The notes: generated by a model not told the origin, from the letters alone. Positions 35,672 to 45,721 are shown, counted from the stretch's first letter. The stretch: 64,000 bases of DNA from Dolichospermum sp. FACHB-1091 (GCF_014697585.1 NZ_JACJSB010000020.1:1-64000), one strand, 5' to 3'. A program made the numbers and translations.

Positions 35672-36252
35672 TTGGGGAATTGGTAGAAAATCTGAATCAG
35701 TAGATCATCCCCAATCCCCGGACTGAATTATTATTGCTAATAGCCAGATAGCTAAAGCTTAGTAGATGTCTTCTTCTTTATGGGTATAGATTTCAACATT
35801 AGAAGTAGGTCTAGCAACACAAGTTAAAACATATCCAGCTTCGATTTGATCATCATCTAAGAAAGACTGATCAGATTGGTCAACAGTACCGGATTTGATT
35901 TTACCCGCACAGCTTGAACAAGCGCCAGCGCGACAGGAGTAGGGTAAGTCTAATCCTTGATCTTCGGCAATATCTAGAATATATTCATCTTCGGGAACTT
36001 CAATAGTTGTGTCTAAACCTTCGGCTTCGTTGATAAGTCTCACTTTGTAAGTAGCCATTTAATTATCCTCTCTTGTGAAATCGGCTCTATAAGTTATTTT
36101 GATGCAAGTAATAGAGCTATTCTGATAGAATTAGCCGCTAGTTAAAATTTGCTTCAATTCTGATACTAAGGGAAAAGTTACAATTTATAACAGAAAATCG
36201 CACCCGATTAGAAATGAAATTTATTTACAGAAGACTAATAAGTTTTTATTAT
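35648..36252. repeat. Ferredoxin block duplication, copy 1
   Basis: From ACTAAAATTAAAGGCAG in the 3' end of the SpoIID gene, through petF copy 1, to AGACTAATAAGTTTTT upstream of its start. It matches 36526-37128 almost throughout. Confidence 0.9.
35759..36058 (-). CDS. petF: Plant-type [2Fe-2S] ferredoxin, copy 1
   Basis: A 99-aa ferredoxin that passes electrons from photosystem I to FNR, nitrite reductase and other enzymes. Cluster ligands are Cys42, Cys47, Cys50 and Cys80 ([12 protein letters not shown] ... LTCVA). Acidic surface residues and the EEDIY end are typical of vegetative PetF, not of heterocyst FdxH. The GAGAGGAT ribosome binding region precedes the ATG. Copy 2, with 16 amino-acid differences, is 574 bp upstream on the same strand. 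Confidence 0.96.
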   Translation of the reverse strand: MATYKVRLINEAEGLDTTIEVPEDEYILDIAEDQGLDLPYSCRAGACSSCAGKIKSGTVDQSDQSFLDDDQIEAGYVLTCVARPTSNVEIYTHKEEDIY

Positions 36253-36321
36253 CTAAAACAGGATTTTAGATAGATGTCAATAGATTTTCGATTGACTCCA
36301 CACTCTAGGGTAGAGCTTGAG

Positions 36322-36421
36322 GATTTTAGATTGGCGCAACATTGGATTAGTTCCGTCCTGAAGGGGCAGAGCTTGTACCGAAAATTCCCAATCTAAAATC
36401 TAAAATCTAAAATCTAAAATT
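36322..36421. repeat. Inverted repeat plus ATCTAAAA octamer run
   Basis: GATTTTAGATTGG (36322-36334) and its exact complement CCAATCTAAAATC (36388-36400) are 53 bp apart. The right arm continues as three further ATCTAAAA units to about 36421. Confidence 0.8.
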
Positions 36422-36525
36422 TTTTGGTCAAATTACATCTTGGTGAGTGGGACTGATGAAAATGCGCGGTACTGATAGAATGAAACGATATTTGTGAATG
36501 AAGTTGCTGCTATCGCTAACAACTG

Positions 36526-37128
<603 letters not shown>

Positions 37129-37130
37129 AT

Positions 37131-37244
37131 AGGACTTACGCACAAGTCACGGAATAATGAACCACGTTCGCGGAGCGTCCCGTCAGGGATAGGAACGAAG
37201 AGAACGAAGAAAAGAGGGTTTGAGAGATATTTTGCGTAAGTCCT
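37131..37244 (-). mobile_element. MITE-like element with AGGACTTACGCA ends, copy b
   Basis: A 114-bp element with perfect 12-bp inverted ends at 37131-37142 and 37233-37244. Read on the minus strand its inner sequence (AAATATCTCTCAAACCCTC) equals that of the element at 26325-26416. It sits immediately beside the end of the duplicated ferredoxin block. Confidence 0.85.
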
Positions 37245-37399
37245 GATATAAAGTCCTGACCTGGATAGATGTCAAGCTGGACTGGAGGAGTCAGGAAATG
37301 GAAATATTTATGGTACTTATAAAGTCAGACATTTCTTACTAACCTGTTGATAAAATACTCATGGCATTAAACCCAAACATTGAAAACTGGTGATAAATC

Positions 37400-38398
37400 A
37401 TGTATAATCATAAACCACCTTTATCCACAAATAGTCTGCGCGTGGGTTTAGTCGGCACCGGCTATGCTGCTAAACTTAGGGCTGAGGCATTGCGACAAGA
37501 TCCGCGCAGTGATTTAATAGCTATAGCTGGTAATCCCCAAAGAACAACCATTTTAGCCCAAGAATACGCAATTGAGGCTATGAGTTCTTGGCAACAGCTA
37601 GTAGAACGGGAAGATTTGGATTTGGTGGTATTATGCACTATTAATCAAGATCATGGCAAAATTGCCCGCGCTGCTTTGGAAAGGGGTAAGCACGTAATTG
37701 TTGAATATCCCCTGGCTATAGATGTCAAGGAAGCCGAACAACTGATCATTTTAGCAAAAACAGTCAATAAGCTATTGCACGTCGAACACATTGAATTATT
37801 GGGGGGTTGGCATCAAACGTTAAAACAACACTTGTATCAACTGGGTGATTTGTTTTATGTTCGCCATAGTACCCTGAATCCTCAGCATCCAGCGCCGCGC
37901 AAATGGACTTATAATCATGAAATGTTTGGTTTTCCTTTAATTGGGGCTTTATCTCGGTTAAATCGTCTGATTGATTTGTTTGGTGAAGTTTTTAGCGTTA
38001 ACTGTCATCAAAGATATTGGCAAATTGAACCAGATTATTACCAAACCTGTTTCTGTTCAGCCCAGTTGTGCTTTGACAGTGGTTTATTGGCACAGGTAGT
38101 TTATGGCAAGGGTGAAACTTTGTGGCAATCAGAACGTAAATTAGAGGTTCATGGTGAAAATGGGGGGATAATTCTCGATGGTGATACGGCAATGTTAATA
38201 TTAGGACAAAGAACGCAGTTAATTGAGGTGGGTACACGCCGGGGTTTATTTGCCAAAGATACGACTATGGTATTAGACTATTTATTTGATGCTAGTCCTT
38301 TATATATCACTCCAGAACAAAGCTTGTATGCCCTCAAGGTAGCAGATGCTACTTATAGAGCAGCATCGACTGGGTTAACTGTATTTTTAAAAGAGTAA
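37400..38398 (+). CDS. bvdR: Biliverdin reductase
   Basis: A 332-aa Gfo/Idh/MocA-fold oxidoreductase that I recognise as cyanobacterial biliverdin reductase (NAD(P)H-dependent biliverdin IXa to bilirubin). The Rossmann start is VGLVGTGYAAKLRAEAL. Diagnostic pieces are LLHVEHIELLGG, NPQHPAPRKWTY, MFGFPLIGALSRL and TRRGLFAKDTTMVLDYL. It competes for biliverdin, the precursor of phycobilins, and is linked in Synechocystis to phycobilisome assembly. map follows 11 bp downstream, probably in the same transcript. Confidence 0.88.
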   Translation: MYNHKPPLSTNSLRVGLVGTGYAAKLRAEALRQDPRSDLIAIAGNPQRTTILAQEYAIEAMSSWQQLVEREDLDLVVLCTINQDHGKIARAALERGKHVIVEYPLAIDVKEAEQLIILAKTVNKLLHVEHIELLGGWHQTLKQHLYQLGDLFYVRHSTLNPQHPAPRKWTYNHEMFGFPLIGALSRLNRLIDLFGEVFSVNCHQRYWQIEPDYYQTCFCSAQLCFDSGLLAQVVYGKGETLWQSERKLEVHGENGGIILDGDTAMLILGQRTQLIEVGTRRGLFAKDTTMVLDYLFDASPLYITPEQSLYALKVADATYRAASTGLTVFLKE

Positions 38399-38409
38399 AT
38401 TAAAATTTG

Positions 38410-39177
38410 ATGAAAACAGAAACTATAGTCATTTTATCCCAGCGGGAAATAGAAAAAATGCGTCGCGCTGGCCGCTTGGCTGCTAAATTGTTACAATATT
38501 TAGAACCTTTGGTGAAACCAGGAGTAAGTACCCTAGAATTGAATGATGAAGCGGAAAGATGGACGCAAAAGCATGGAGCAAAAAGCGCTCCTTTAGGTTA
38601 TAAAGGTTATCCTAAGTCAATTTGTACTAGTGTAAATGAGGTAATTTGTCACGGTATTCCCAATGCTAAACAAATTCTCAAAGATGGGGACATTATTAAT
38701 ATAGATGTGACACCCATTCTGGATGGTTATCATGGTGATACATCAAAAACATTTCTGGTTGGTAGTCCTTCTCCAAAAGCCCAAAAATTAGTAGAAGTGA
38801 CACAAAAGTGTCTAGAATTGGGAATCGCAGAGGTGAAACCAGGGGCGAAAATTGGGGATATTGGGGCGGCTATTCAAGAATATGCTGAGTCTTTCGGCTT
38901 TTCCGTGGTGCGGGATTTTGTCGGCCATGGAATTAGTAATGTTTTCCATACAGCACCCGATATTCCTCATTATGGCATTAGGGGTAGAGGTAAAAAACTT
39001 AGACCCGGTATGGTGTTTACTATTGAACCAATGATTAATGAAGGAACTTATGAGCCGGAAATGCTTAGTGACGGTTGGACTGCGGTAACAAAGGACCGCT
39101 TGCTTTCTGCCCAATTTGAGCATACGATTGTTGTGACGGAATCTGGGGTGGAAATTCTGACTTTACCAGAAAATTGA
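38410..39177 (+). CDS. map: Methionine aminopeptidase, type I
   Basis: Map removes N-terminal methionine from new proteins. The 255-aa enzyme starts at the ATG at 38410 (a TTG one codon earlier is unlikely). Metal ligands and signatures are visible: VNEVICHGIPN, DIINIDVTPILDGYHGD with its two aspartates, GHGISNVFHTAPDIPH, TIEPMINEG and FEHTIVVTE. Normal length with no zinc-finger extension. It follows bvdR closely. Confidence 0.97.
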   Translation: MKTETIVILSQREIEKMRRAGRLAAKLLQYLEPLVKPGVSTLELNDEAERWTQKHGAKSAPLGYKGYPKSICTSVNEVICHGIPNAKQILKDGDIINIDVTPILDGYHGDTSKTFLVGSPSPKAQKLVEVTQKCLELGIAEVKPGAKIGDIGAAIQEYAESFGFSVVRDFVGHGISNVFHTAPDIPHYGIRGRGKKLRPGMVFTIEPMINEGTYEPEMLSDGWTAVTKDRLLSAQFEHTIVVTESGVEILTLPEN

Positions 39178-39273
39178 TGATTTTTCTCACCCACAGCCGC
39201 AGAGCCGCAAAGAGAGGAGTTTGAGAAATTTTTTGGTTTTTATACGTCAATTTACCAAGTCCTCTTGTTTCTG

Positions 39274-39717
39274 TTAACGGATTTTGACTGTAATTTGATA
39301 GGTTTTGATGGGGGGAATATTTTTTTCCCAAGCCCGTGAATATTGGAGTTGTAGCTGGGTTGAACCGGGGTTTTGAGCTAAAAACCGAAAAACTTGATTT
39401 TCAGGTGATCCTACCAATTTGACTTTGGATTCTCCTGCTGCTGTTGGTAATGGTTCAAATACTGAATCTCCCAAGGGTTTGAGTTTTTGAGGATCATTTT
39501 TAATTATTTGCCAATTATAACCTGTTGATGGATTGGCTGATAATTTAATTATCAAAATTTTGCCTTTTTGTAGGTTGATTTGTTTATGATTGTTGCTATC
39601 GTTGATGGTTATTTCTGATTTAGATGGCGGATTTTTGGCTGTGGCGCTAACTTGGGAAATAATCCCCAAGGTAGTTAATAAAGAAAGAATTAAAAAAACT
39701 CGTTTAGTTAAACTCAT
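39274..39717 (-). CDS. Chagasin-type (I42) cysteine protease inhibitor
   Basis: A 147-aa exported protein with an N-terminal signal peptide (KRVFLILSLLTTLGIISQVSA). The three inhibitory loops of the chagasin family are present: NPSTGYNW, GSPENQVFRF (GxxG-like loop) and YSRAWEK, in the place of the usual RPW. The family inhibits papain-like cysteine proteases. Its target here is unknown; an extracellular or periplasmic protease is likely. Confidence 0.85.
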   Translation of the reverse strand: MSLTKRVFLILSLLTTLGIISQVSATAKNPPSKSEITINDSNNHKQINLQKGKILIIKLSANPSTGYNWQIIKNDPQKLKPLGDSVFEPLPTAAGESKVKLVGSPENQVFRFLAQNPGSTQLQLQYSRAWEKNIPPIKTYQITVKIR

Positions 39718-39783
39718 GATTTCAACCTATTAATTATCAATTGTCAATTAGTTATTATTACAATATCAATTTTCAATTTCTTT

Positions 39784-41124
39784 TTATCTACCCAATTTAT
39801 TGGGAATTCCTTCACAACCTCCCGGAATGGTATTTCTGGTTTTTTCTCCACACCAAGCACAACAGTAGTAATGAGTCGCTGGGGACATTCTTTGTGCATT
39901 AGTGAAGTCAGCATTTTCAATAACTGCACCAGTGTGTTCTCCGGTTTCGTAGTTGGGGGGTTGAGTGCGACTGCGGGGAGATGCTTGTTCTACTAAACCA
40001 TAAAATAGACGAACTCCGTTTAAATCGGTATTACTGAGATTGGCTTCATATAATATTGTTCGGGAAAGGTTAGCTTTTACTAGGTCACAATTACTAAGAT
40101 TAGCACGGACGAGATTAGCTTCACTTAAATCTGTCCAGCGTAAATCATTATCGGCTAGATCGGCACCTGCTAACATTACACCTAAGTCTATGACGCGCAC
40201 TCCTTCCAAACGATCTTCAGCATAACCACCACTACCATCTAGAATAGCTCTTCCTAAACGCCGATCGCGTTGTAGGGGAGTAAGTAATTTAGAACGGGAG
40301 AGAAATCGCAGAATCTTGGCTTTACCACTACCATCTACACTACTGAATATAGCAGCAGTACGTCCTTCGGCGATCGCTCTTTCTTGCGGCCAGTCTTCTA
40401 ATAATCCTTCTTCGTCTAATATTAGGTCCGAAACTCCTTGAAAGTAGGAGTCTATGGTTTGTTGTTGAGTAATGACGTTTTGCTGTACAGTGAGTAGGTT
40501 TTGTTGAATGGTTAGGTCTTTAGAAATTACATATTGTCGCCATGCTACATAAACGGCGATAATGGCAATGGCAATTTGTCCCAAAGCTCCAAACCATTCT
40601 GCTAAAGTACCAGAAGCTTCCCAATTAATTCTCTTTCCCCAAAGTAGTAAACTATGACCTAAATTAGCAAATCTGAATAAGCCAATTATTGCTACTATTA
40701 CTCCTATAAAACCAACAAACACATTTCTATCTTGAGGTGAAAACCATTCTTGGATGATATCTTGCCACCAAGGGTAAAGTATCAATAGTGATAACAGCAA
40801 AGTTGCCAAAGTTCCCAAAATCCCCAGCCATGAGTTATTAATGACAATACTAATTAAAGTTATGGCCATGGACAAGCTAGTAAATAATAAAATCCTTGGG
40901 GTAATCAGGACTTGAATACTGGAATTGTCACTAAAAAAAGCAGAAATTTCTTTGAAAATACTTGTTTTCAGGGAAGATTGTGCCGATACTTGTTTTTTAT
41001 CCGGTTCTACTTTTGTTAATGATTGATTACTTTCGGTAATTTCCAATTCATCTTCTTGATTTATCTGTGGGGAAGATAGGTGGGATGAATCAGATTCATT
41101 AATAGTCATATTTTTTTCCGCCAA
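39784..41124 (-). CDS. Membrane pentapeptide-repeat protein with C-terminal Cys cluster
   Basis: A 446-aa protein. A charged N-terminal stretch of about 70 residues is followed by several hydrophobic helices to about residue 200 (ILLFTSLSMAITLISIVI, TLATLLLSLLILYPWW and others). A soluble region ends in pentapeptide repeats (LSEANLVRANLSNCDLVKAN), which form a right-handed beta-helix. The C-terminus has CCAWCGEKTRNTIPGGCEG, a four-cysteine cluster that may bind zinc. Function unknown. Confidence 0.85.
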   Translation of the reverse strand: MAEKNMTINESDSSHLSSPQINQEDELEITESNQSLTKVEPDKKQVSAQSSLKTSIFKEISAFFSDNSSIQVLITPRILLFTSLSMAITLISIVINNSWLGILGTLATLLLSLLILYPWWQDIIQEWFSPQDRNVFVGFIGVIVAIIGLFRFANLGHSLLLWGKRINWEASGTLAEWFGALGQIAIAIIAVYVAWRQYVISKDLTIQQNLLTVQQNVITQQQTIDSYFQGVSDLILDEEGLLEDWPQERAIAEGRTAAIFSSVDGSGKAKILRFLSRSKLLTPLQRDRRLGRAILDGSGGYAEDRLEGVRVIDLGVMLAGADLADNDLRWTDLSEANLVRANLSNCDLVKANLSRTILYEANLSNTDLNGVRLFYGLVEQASPRSRTQPPNYETGEHTGAVIENADFTNAQRMSPATHYYCCAWCGEKTRNTIPGGCEGIPNKLGR

Positions 41125-41563
41125 TTAACTCACCATAAATTGAAATGTTGGGAAAACACTTATATTAACAGTATTATACACCCCTGACCTTGGCTAAATG
41201 AGTTCGTGAGAAAATTTCCTGGCGGCAAAGGCAATAAATATGTTATTCTATCACAGATCCTTGGGAATTTTTCAGTAGTATCACTCTTTGATATTTGTAA
41301 AACTGCTGATACTTGGAACAAGTGTAAACAGGTTTTTTAGTGAAAAGTAGCAGTCAGGAGAAGAAGGAAGAATTATATTAAATAGATAATTGATTTATGG
41401 AGGATGATTATGGTATTGTCTGGGTAGTTTCTGAAAAGTTTATCGAAATCTTAATTTTAAATTTGCAGAATCAAAAAATAATTAATAACAATTAGTTGAT
41501 TTTGATACTGCTTTTAAATTACAATCAGTTCTAGGATCATTATATGAGTTTTGTAGGAGCAGT
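41125..41563. other. Intergenic stretch between divergent genes
   Basis: A 439-bp AT-rich gap between the pentapeptide gene and the TPR lipoprotein gene. I see no ORF, repeat or RNA. A TAGGAG site sits about 7 bases before the start of the plus-strand gene at 41564. Confidence 0.5.
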
Positions 41564-42307
41564 ATGGTAATTTGGCGAAGCTTAATTGCCTCTAGTTTAA
41601 TCAGTTTGATGATAATTGGCTGTAGTGACCCGGCAAATTATTCATCTGAAAATGCTAAAAAAGTTGTTCAAGAAAGCAATGTTAATCAACTGATTACAGA
41701 AGTACAAGACAGTCAAAAAGCAGAAAATTTACTAATACAAGCTAATGGTTTATTAGATGCCCGTCGTTATCAAGAAGCTTTAGTATTCTATAATCGGGTG
41801 ATAGCCATTAAAAATGATAGTGCGGAAACATGGGTAAATCGGGGAAATGCTTTGATTGCTTTACAACAGTACCCAGAAGCTGTAGAATCCTATGATAAAG
41901 CGATCGCAATTCGCCCAAATAAAGATGAAGCCTGGTATAATCGTGGTAATGCTTTAACAGCTTTACAACATTACGAAGAAGCCGTAAAATCCTATGATGA
42001 AGCGATCGCTATTGACAAAAATAAACATGAGGCTTGGACTAATAGAGGAATTGCATTGACAAAATTACAGCGCTACAAAGAAGCTTTAGCATCTTACAAC
42101 CAAGCAACTACTATTCGTCCTAATTTGCATCAAGTTTATTATAATAAAGCTTGCAATTATGCCTTACAAAATAATCTAGAACTGACAATTGAAAACCTCA
42201 AAAAAGCCATCGAACTTGTACCGAAAAAATATCGAGAATTAGCGAAAAATGATCGAGATTTCGATAAAGTTCGCAATGAAAAACGGTTTCAGGAATTATT
42301 ACAATAA
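41564..42307 (+). CDS. TPR-repeat lipoprotein
   Basis: A 247-aa protein with a type II signal peptide; the lipobox reads SLMIIGC, with the lipidated Cys near residue 20. Four TPR units follow (AETWVNRGNALIALQQYPEA, DEAWYNRGNALTALQHYEEA, HEAWTNRGIALTKLQRYKEA, and a divergent last one). It is probably a membrane-tethered protein interaction scaffold. No partner recognised nearby. Confidence 0.9.
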   Translation: MVIWRSLIASSLISLMIIGCSDPANYSSENAKKVVQESNVNQLITEVQDSQKAENLLIQANGLLDARRYQEALVFYNRVIAIKNDSAETWVNRGNALIALQQYPEAVESYDKAIAIRPNKDEAWYNRGNALTALQHYEEAVKSYDEAIAIDKNKHEAWTNRGIALTKLQRYKEALASYNQATTIRPNLHQVYYNKACNYALQNNLELTIENLKKAIELVPKKYRELAKNDRDFDKVRNEKRFQELLQ

Positions 42308-42433
42308 ATATGACAACTAGGTACAAACTTATCTGTCTTTGATTCCCGATTTCTGTACCTATAACCATGGGAAATGCTATAGTATTGACATATAGCAAAT
42401 ACAGGTAAATGAGGAAATTTCCTTTAATTCATA

Positions 42434-43099
42434 ATGAATAAACTAGTTAATGTTTTTATTCAGGGGATAATTGCTTTTACTGTCACTAATATTGACGATA
42501 TGATGATTCTACTACTATTGTTTTCGCAAATAGATAATAGTAGTTTTCGTAAACGTCATATTTTCATTGGTCAATACCTTGGTTTTTTGTCCATTATTAT
42601 ATTGAGTTTACCAGGATTTTTTGGCGGTTTATTCATACAGCGAGAATGGTTGGGATTATTAGGAATAATACCCATAGTTATTGGTATGAAACAACTGATT
42701 AATCAACAAACAGAAAGTACAGAGGTTCAAACAGTTAATCCTCATTTTCCACAGTTATTACACCCTAACCCAACATGGTCTTTTCTCTTGAGCATTTTCC
42801 ACCCAAATACTTATCAAGTTGCAGCTATTACCATTGCTAATAGCGGTGACAATATTAGTATTTATATACCTCTATTCGCAGGTCAAAATTTTGTTAATTT
42901 AGGCATAATTATAGCCGTATTTTTAGCTATGGTGGGAGTTGGCTGTGGTATTGCTTATCTATTAACTAGTCAAGTTACCATTGCTTATATTTTAAGTCGC
43001 TATGGTCGGGCTATGATTCCTTTTATATTAATGGCCTTGGGGTTATTTATTATGTACGACAGAGGCACATTTAAGCTACTAACTCAAATTGCTAAGTAG
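42434..43099 (+). CDS. CadD-like cadmium resistance family transporter
   Basis: A 221-aa membrane protein of the CadD family within the LysE-type transporters. About five to six hydrophobic helices are seen, with the family motif FTVTNIDDMMILLLLFSQ in helix 1, GQYLGFLSIIILSLPGF, and the central loop LSIFHPNTYQVAAIT. The substrate may be a divalent cation, but this is a family inference. The TAG stop lies within the left end of a MITE-like element (43093-43207). Confidence 0.85.
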   Translation: MNKLVNVFIQGIIAFTVTNIDDMMILLLLFSQIDNSSFRKRHIFIGQYLGFLSIIILSLPGFFGGLFIQREWLGLLGIIPIVIGMKQLINQQTESTEVQTVNPHFPQLLHPNPTWSFLLSIFHPNTYQVAAITIANSGDNISIYIPLFAGQNFVNLGIIIAVFLAMVGVGCGIAYLLTSQVTIAYILSRYGRAMIPFILMALGLFIMYDRGTFKLLTQIAK

Positions 43100-43207
43100 A
43101 TTAACGGAAAAAACCGACATAAGTAACGAAAAGTAAAGTTACCCAAAACCTCTTCCCAGTTAAGAGTTCCCTTGTCATAACGACAATTTTTAACGCCAAC
43201 CTACTTA
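43093..43207 (+). mobile_element. MITE-like element with TAAGTAGGT-type ends, compact copy
   Basis: Bounded by TAAGTAG (43093-43099) and ACCTACTTA (43199-43207), 115 bp. The inside shares CGACATAAGTAAC, AAAAGTAAAGTT, CAAAACCT and CTTGTCATAACGACAATTTT with 28160-28336, but has only TCTTCCCAGTTAAGAGTT in place of the heptamers. Confidence 0.85.
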
Positions 43208-43268
43208 TTTAAAGATTGCTACTTTTACGGATTTTACATACAATGTAGTCTAAAAATTCATTTTGATC

Positions 43269-43988
43269 ATGTCACAACTTCAACGTATTACCATTAATCC
43301 CCAACAACTCCAAGAAAACCAACTTTTATTAACACCTCAACAGCAACATTATTTGCTGCGAGTATTACGGTTACGAGATGGTGATCAATTTATCGCTATG
43401 AATGGTATGGGTAAATGGTGGTTAACTAAGTTACAAGGAACACAAGGAGAGATTGTAGAAATACTAGAGGTCAAAACGGAATTACCTGTATCTATTACTT
43501 TAATGATGGCCTTACCGAAAGGGAATGGATTTGATGAAGTTATCCGCTGTTGTACGGAATTAGGAGTAACTTATATTGCTCCAGTTTTAAGCGATCGCAG
43601 TTTATTAAATCCCAGTCCCCAAAAGCTAGAACGTTGGCAGCGCATAGCATCAGAGTCCGCTGAACAGTCAGAAAGAGCCGTGATTCCTACTATCCTAGAA
43701 CCAGTAGCTTTTAAAACTGCCATAAATGAAAATACAGCCAGTCATAGTTATATCTGTGAAGCCCGTGGTGATTATCCTCACTTAAAGCAGGTGATAAATA
43801 ATGCTAACACTGCAAGAGAGATCATTATTGCTATTGGACCAGAAGGGGGGTGGACAGATCAAGAGCTAGAAATAGCTGTAAAATCGGGATTTGTAGCCAT
43901 TTCCCTGGGTTGTCGTATTCTCCGCGCAGTTACAGCGCCCATAGTTGCGATATCCTTAATAGCAGCAAATTTTGAATTAAGCCCTTGA
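43269..43988 (+). CDS. rsmE: 16S rRNA (uracil-1498-N3)-methyltransferase
   Basis: RsmE methylates U1498 of 16S rRNA. I chose the ATG at 43269; a TTG two codons upstream is also in frame. The 239-aa SPOUT-fold enzyme shows HYLLRVLRLRDGDQ in the N-terminal PUA-like domain and the knot motifs IIAIGPEGGWTDQELE and LGCRILRAVTAPIVAISLI that bind S-adenosylmethionine. The next gene overlaps its stop codon by four bases, so the two are translationally coupled. Confidence 0.95.
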   Translation: MSQLQRITINPQQLQENQLLLTPQQQHYLLRVLRLRDGDQFIAMNGMGKWWLTKLQGTQGEIVEILEVKTELPVSITLMMALPKGNGFDEVIRCCTELGVTYIAPVLSDRSLLNPSPQKLERWQRIASESAEQSERAVIPTILEPVAFKTAINENTASHSYICEARGDYPHLKQVINNANTAREIIIAIGPEGGWTDQELEIAVKSGFVAISLGCRILRAVTAPIVAISLIAANFELSP

Positions 43989-44593
43989 AATCAGCAAAAC
44001 AACATCTAACTCAACACCTAATTATTTTTACTCGTTATCCAGAACCAGGGAAAACAAAAACCCGGTTAATACCAGTTTTGGGTGATATTGGCGCTGCTAA
44101 CTTGCAAAAACAGATGACTGAACAGACTATTTTGCAAGTTAAAGAATTACAAAAATTGACAGAAATATCCGTAGAAATACGTTTTACTGGTGGTAATTTA
44201 GAAAAAATGCGAAATTGGTTAGGAAATGATTTATTATATCAATCTCAGGGTGAAGGAGATTTAGGTCAAAGAATGGAGCGATCGCTTGTAAATGCGTTTA
44301 ATCAAACAGCAAAACAAGTAATTATCATTGGTACTGATTGTCCCGATTTAAACTCACAAATTTTACTAACTGCTTTTGAGAAATTGCAAGTTTTTAATCT
44401 TGTTCTAGGTTCAGCCATGGACGGTGGTTACTATTTAATTGGGTTACAAAAACCAGCAGCAGAATTATTTACAAATATCCAGTGGGGTACGGCTGAAGTA
44501 TTTGCAAAAACAGTAGAAATTGCCGAAAAATTGAATTTATCAATAGGTTATTTGCAACCTTTAGCAGATGTTGATCGCCCAGAGGATCTTTAA
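43985..44593 (+). CDS. DUF2064 glycosyltransferase-like protein (TIGR04282)
   Basis: A 202-aa member of the DUF2064/TIGR04282 group, GT-A fold glycosyltransferases linked in some genomes to arsenosugar synthesis. Signatures are IIFTRYPEPGKTKTRLIP at the start, GTDCPDLNSQIL (DxD-like), and GSAMDGGYYLIGL. The start is TTG at 43985, overlapping the rsmE stop as TTGA; a later Met would delete the nucleotide-binding motif. No arsenic genes are adjacent, so the role stays open. Confidence 0.87.
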   Translation: MKSAKQHLTQHLIIFTRYPEPGKTKTRLIPVLGDIGAANLQKQMTEQTILQVKELQKLTEISVEIRFTGGNLEKMRNWLGNDLLYQSQGEGDLGQRMERSLVNAFNQTAKQVIIIGTDCPDLNSQILLTAFEKLQVFNLVLGSAMDGGYYLIGLQKPAAELFTNIQWGTAEVFAKTVEIAEKLNLSIGYLQPLADVDRPEDL

Positions 44594-44857
44594 AGTTAAC
44601 ATAATTAGTGTCAGCCCCAAAATAAATGATTACATACAACAATCCTTCGCTAACACCCTGAAACCCTATTGAAAGATAACAGTTTTATTGGATTTGGGGC
44701 ATATTTTTGAAAAATTGGCATAAGTAATCACGGGAAAATCTATGTATTCTAAAAAACTCTCTTAATCACGAGTAGAAAATTCTCATGATCTATGAAGGAA
44801 AAAACTTGATAAAATAACCTCCAGAAAACATCCGCCACGTTTAATCTTAAAGACACT

Positions 44858-45622
44858 ATGTTTCAATTCCCTCAGGCATTTTCAGTATTAGGTTTACCAG
44901 TTCATATCATGAATGATTATTCAGAGTGGTTATTATCTTCTTTAAAAGAGGGTAAAGGAACTCATGTAGTCACCCTCAATTCAGAAATGACCATACAAGC
45001 AGAAAAAAATCCCACCCTAGCAAAGATCATTCAAAATGCTGAATTAGTAATTCCTGACGGTGCGGGGGTTGTGCTATATTTGCAGTATTTATTAGCAGAA
45101 AAAATACAACGTGTCCCTGGAATTGAATTAGCAGAAAAACTGTTACAAGCAGTTGCTCAAAAACAAGCATCTGCTTCAATATTTTTCTATGGAGGCGCAC
45201 CTGAAGTAGCCACAAAAGCAGCAGATTTATGGCGGCAACAACTTCCTACACTAACTATATCAGGAACACATTCCGGTTATCATTCTTCAGAAGAAGAACA
45301 ACAATTATTGCAAAGTCTCAGTCAACTACAGCCACAGGTGATATTTGTTGGTTTGGGAGTTCCACGTCAAGAATTATGGATTTCTCAAAATCGCCATTTA
45401 TGTCCTAACTCAATTTGGATAGGTGTTGGTGGTAGTTTTGATATTTGGTCAGGAACAAAAACACGCGCTCCCGGTTGGTTAGCAAATAATAACCTAGAAT
45501 GGCTATATAGATTGTATCAAGAACCTTGGCGCTGGCGACGAATGTTAGCTATACCAGAGTTCGTTTTTAAATCCTTAATTTATCTGCGGACTACAAAAGA
45601 TGTGAACATTTTAGAGTCCTGA
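44858..45622 (+). CDS. WecG/TagA/CpsF-family glycosyltransferase
   Basis: A 254-aa GT26 enzyme that typically transfers a (N-acetyl)mannosamine-type sugar to a polyprenyl-linked acceptor in surface polysaccharide assembly. Signatures are THVVTLNSEMTIQAEKNP, LVIPDGAGVVLYLQ with the catalytic-type Asp, the PGIELAEKLL stretch, VGLGVPRQELWI and APGWLANNNLEWLYRL. Full length. Encoded alone, so the polymer is not identified. Confidence 0.93.
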   Translation: MFQFPQAFSVLGLPVHIMNDYSEWLLSSLKEGKGTHVVTLNSEMTIQAEKNPTLAKIIQNAELVIPDGAGVVLYLQYLLAEKIQRVPGIELAEKLLQAVAQKQASASIFFYGGAPEVATKAADLWRQQLPTLTISGTHSGYHSSEEEQQLLQSLSQLQPQVIFVGLGVPRQELWISQNRHLCPNSIWIGVGGSFDIWSGTKTRAPGWLANNNLEWLYRLYQEPWRWRRMLAIPEFVFKSLIYLRTTKDVNILES

Positions 45623-45701
45623 GCTTGTCCCAAGTTGAAATTTTAATATACTAGGACTTACTCATTGACAAAATCTACAAGTCTTTGATATATAACCCAT
45701 G

Positions 45702-45721
45702 TTCCGCACTTCATTTTGTAA
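45702..45721 (+). repeat. Inverted repeat, left arm (TTCCGCACTTC...)
   Basis: The 20-bp sequence beginning TTCCGCACTTCATTTT is the perfect complement of 46407-46426, 705 bp away. The two arms enclose the promoter, the candidate RNA and the 98-aa gene. Confidence 0.9.

Noticed and set aside
39178-39262. Further copy of the AGGACTTACGCA element
   Set aside because: Only a loose likeness (GAGTTTGAGAAATT and a partial AAGTCCT) is seen, with no inverted ends.
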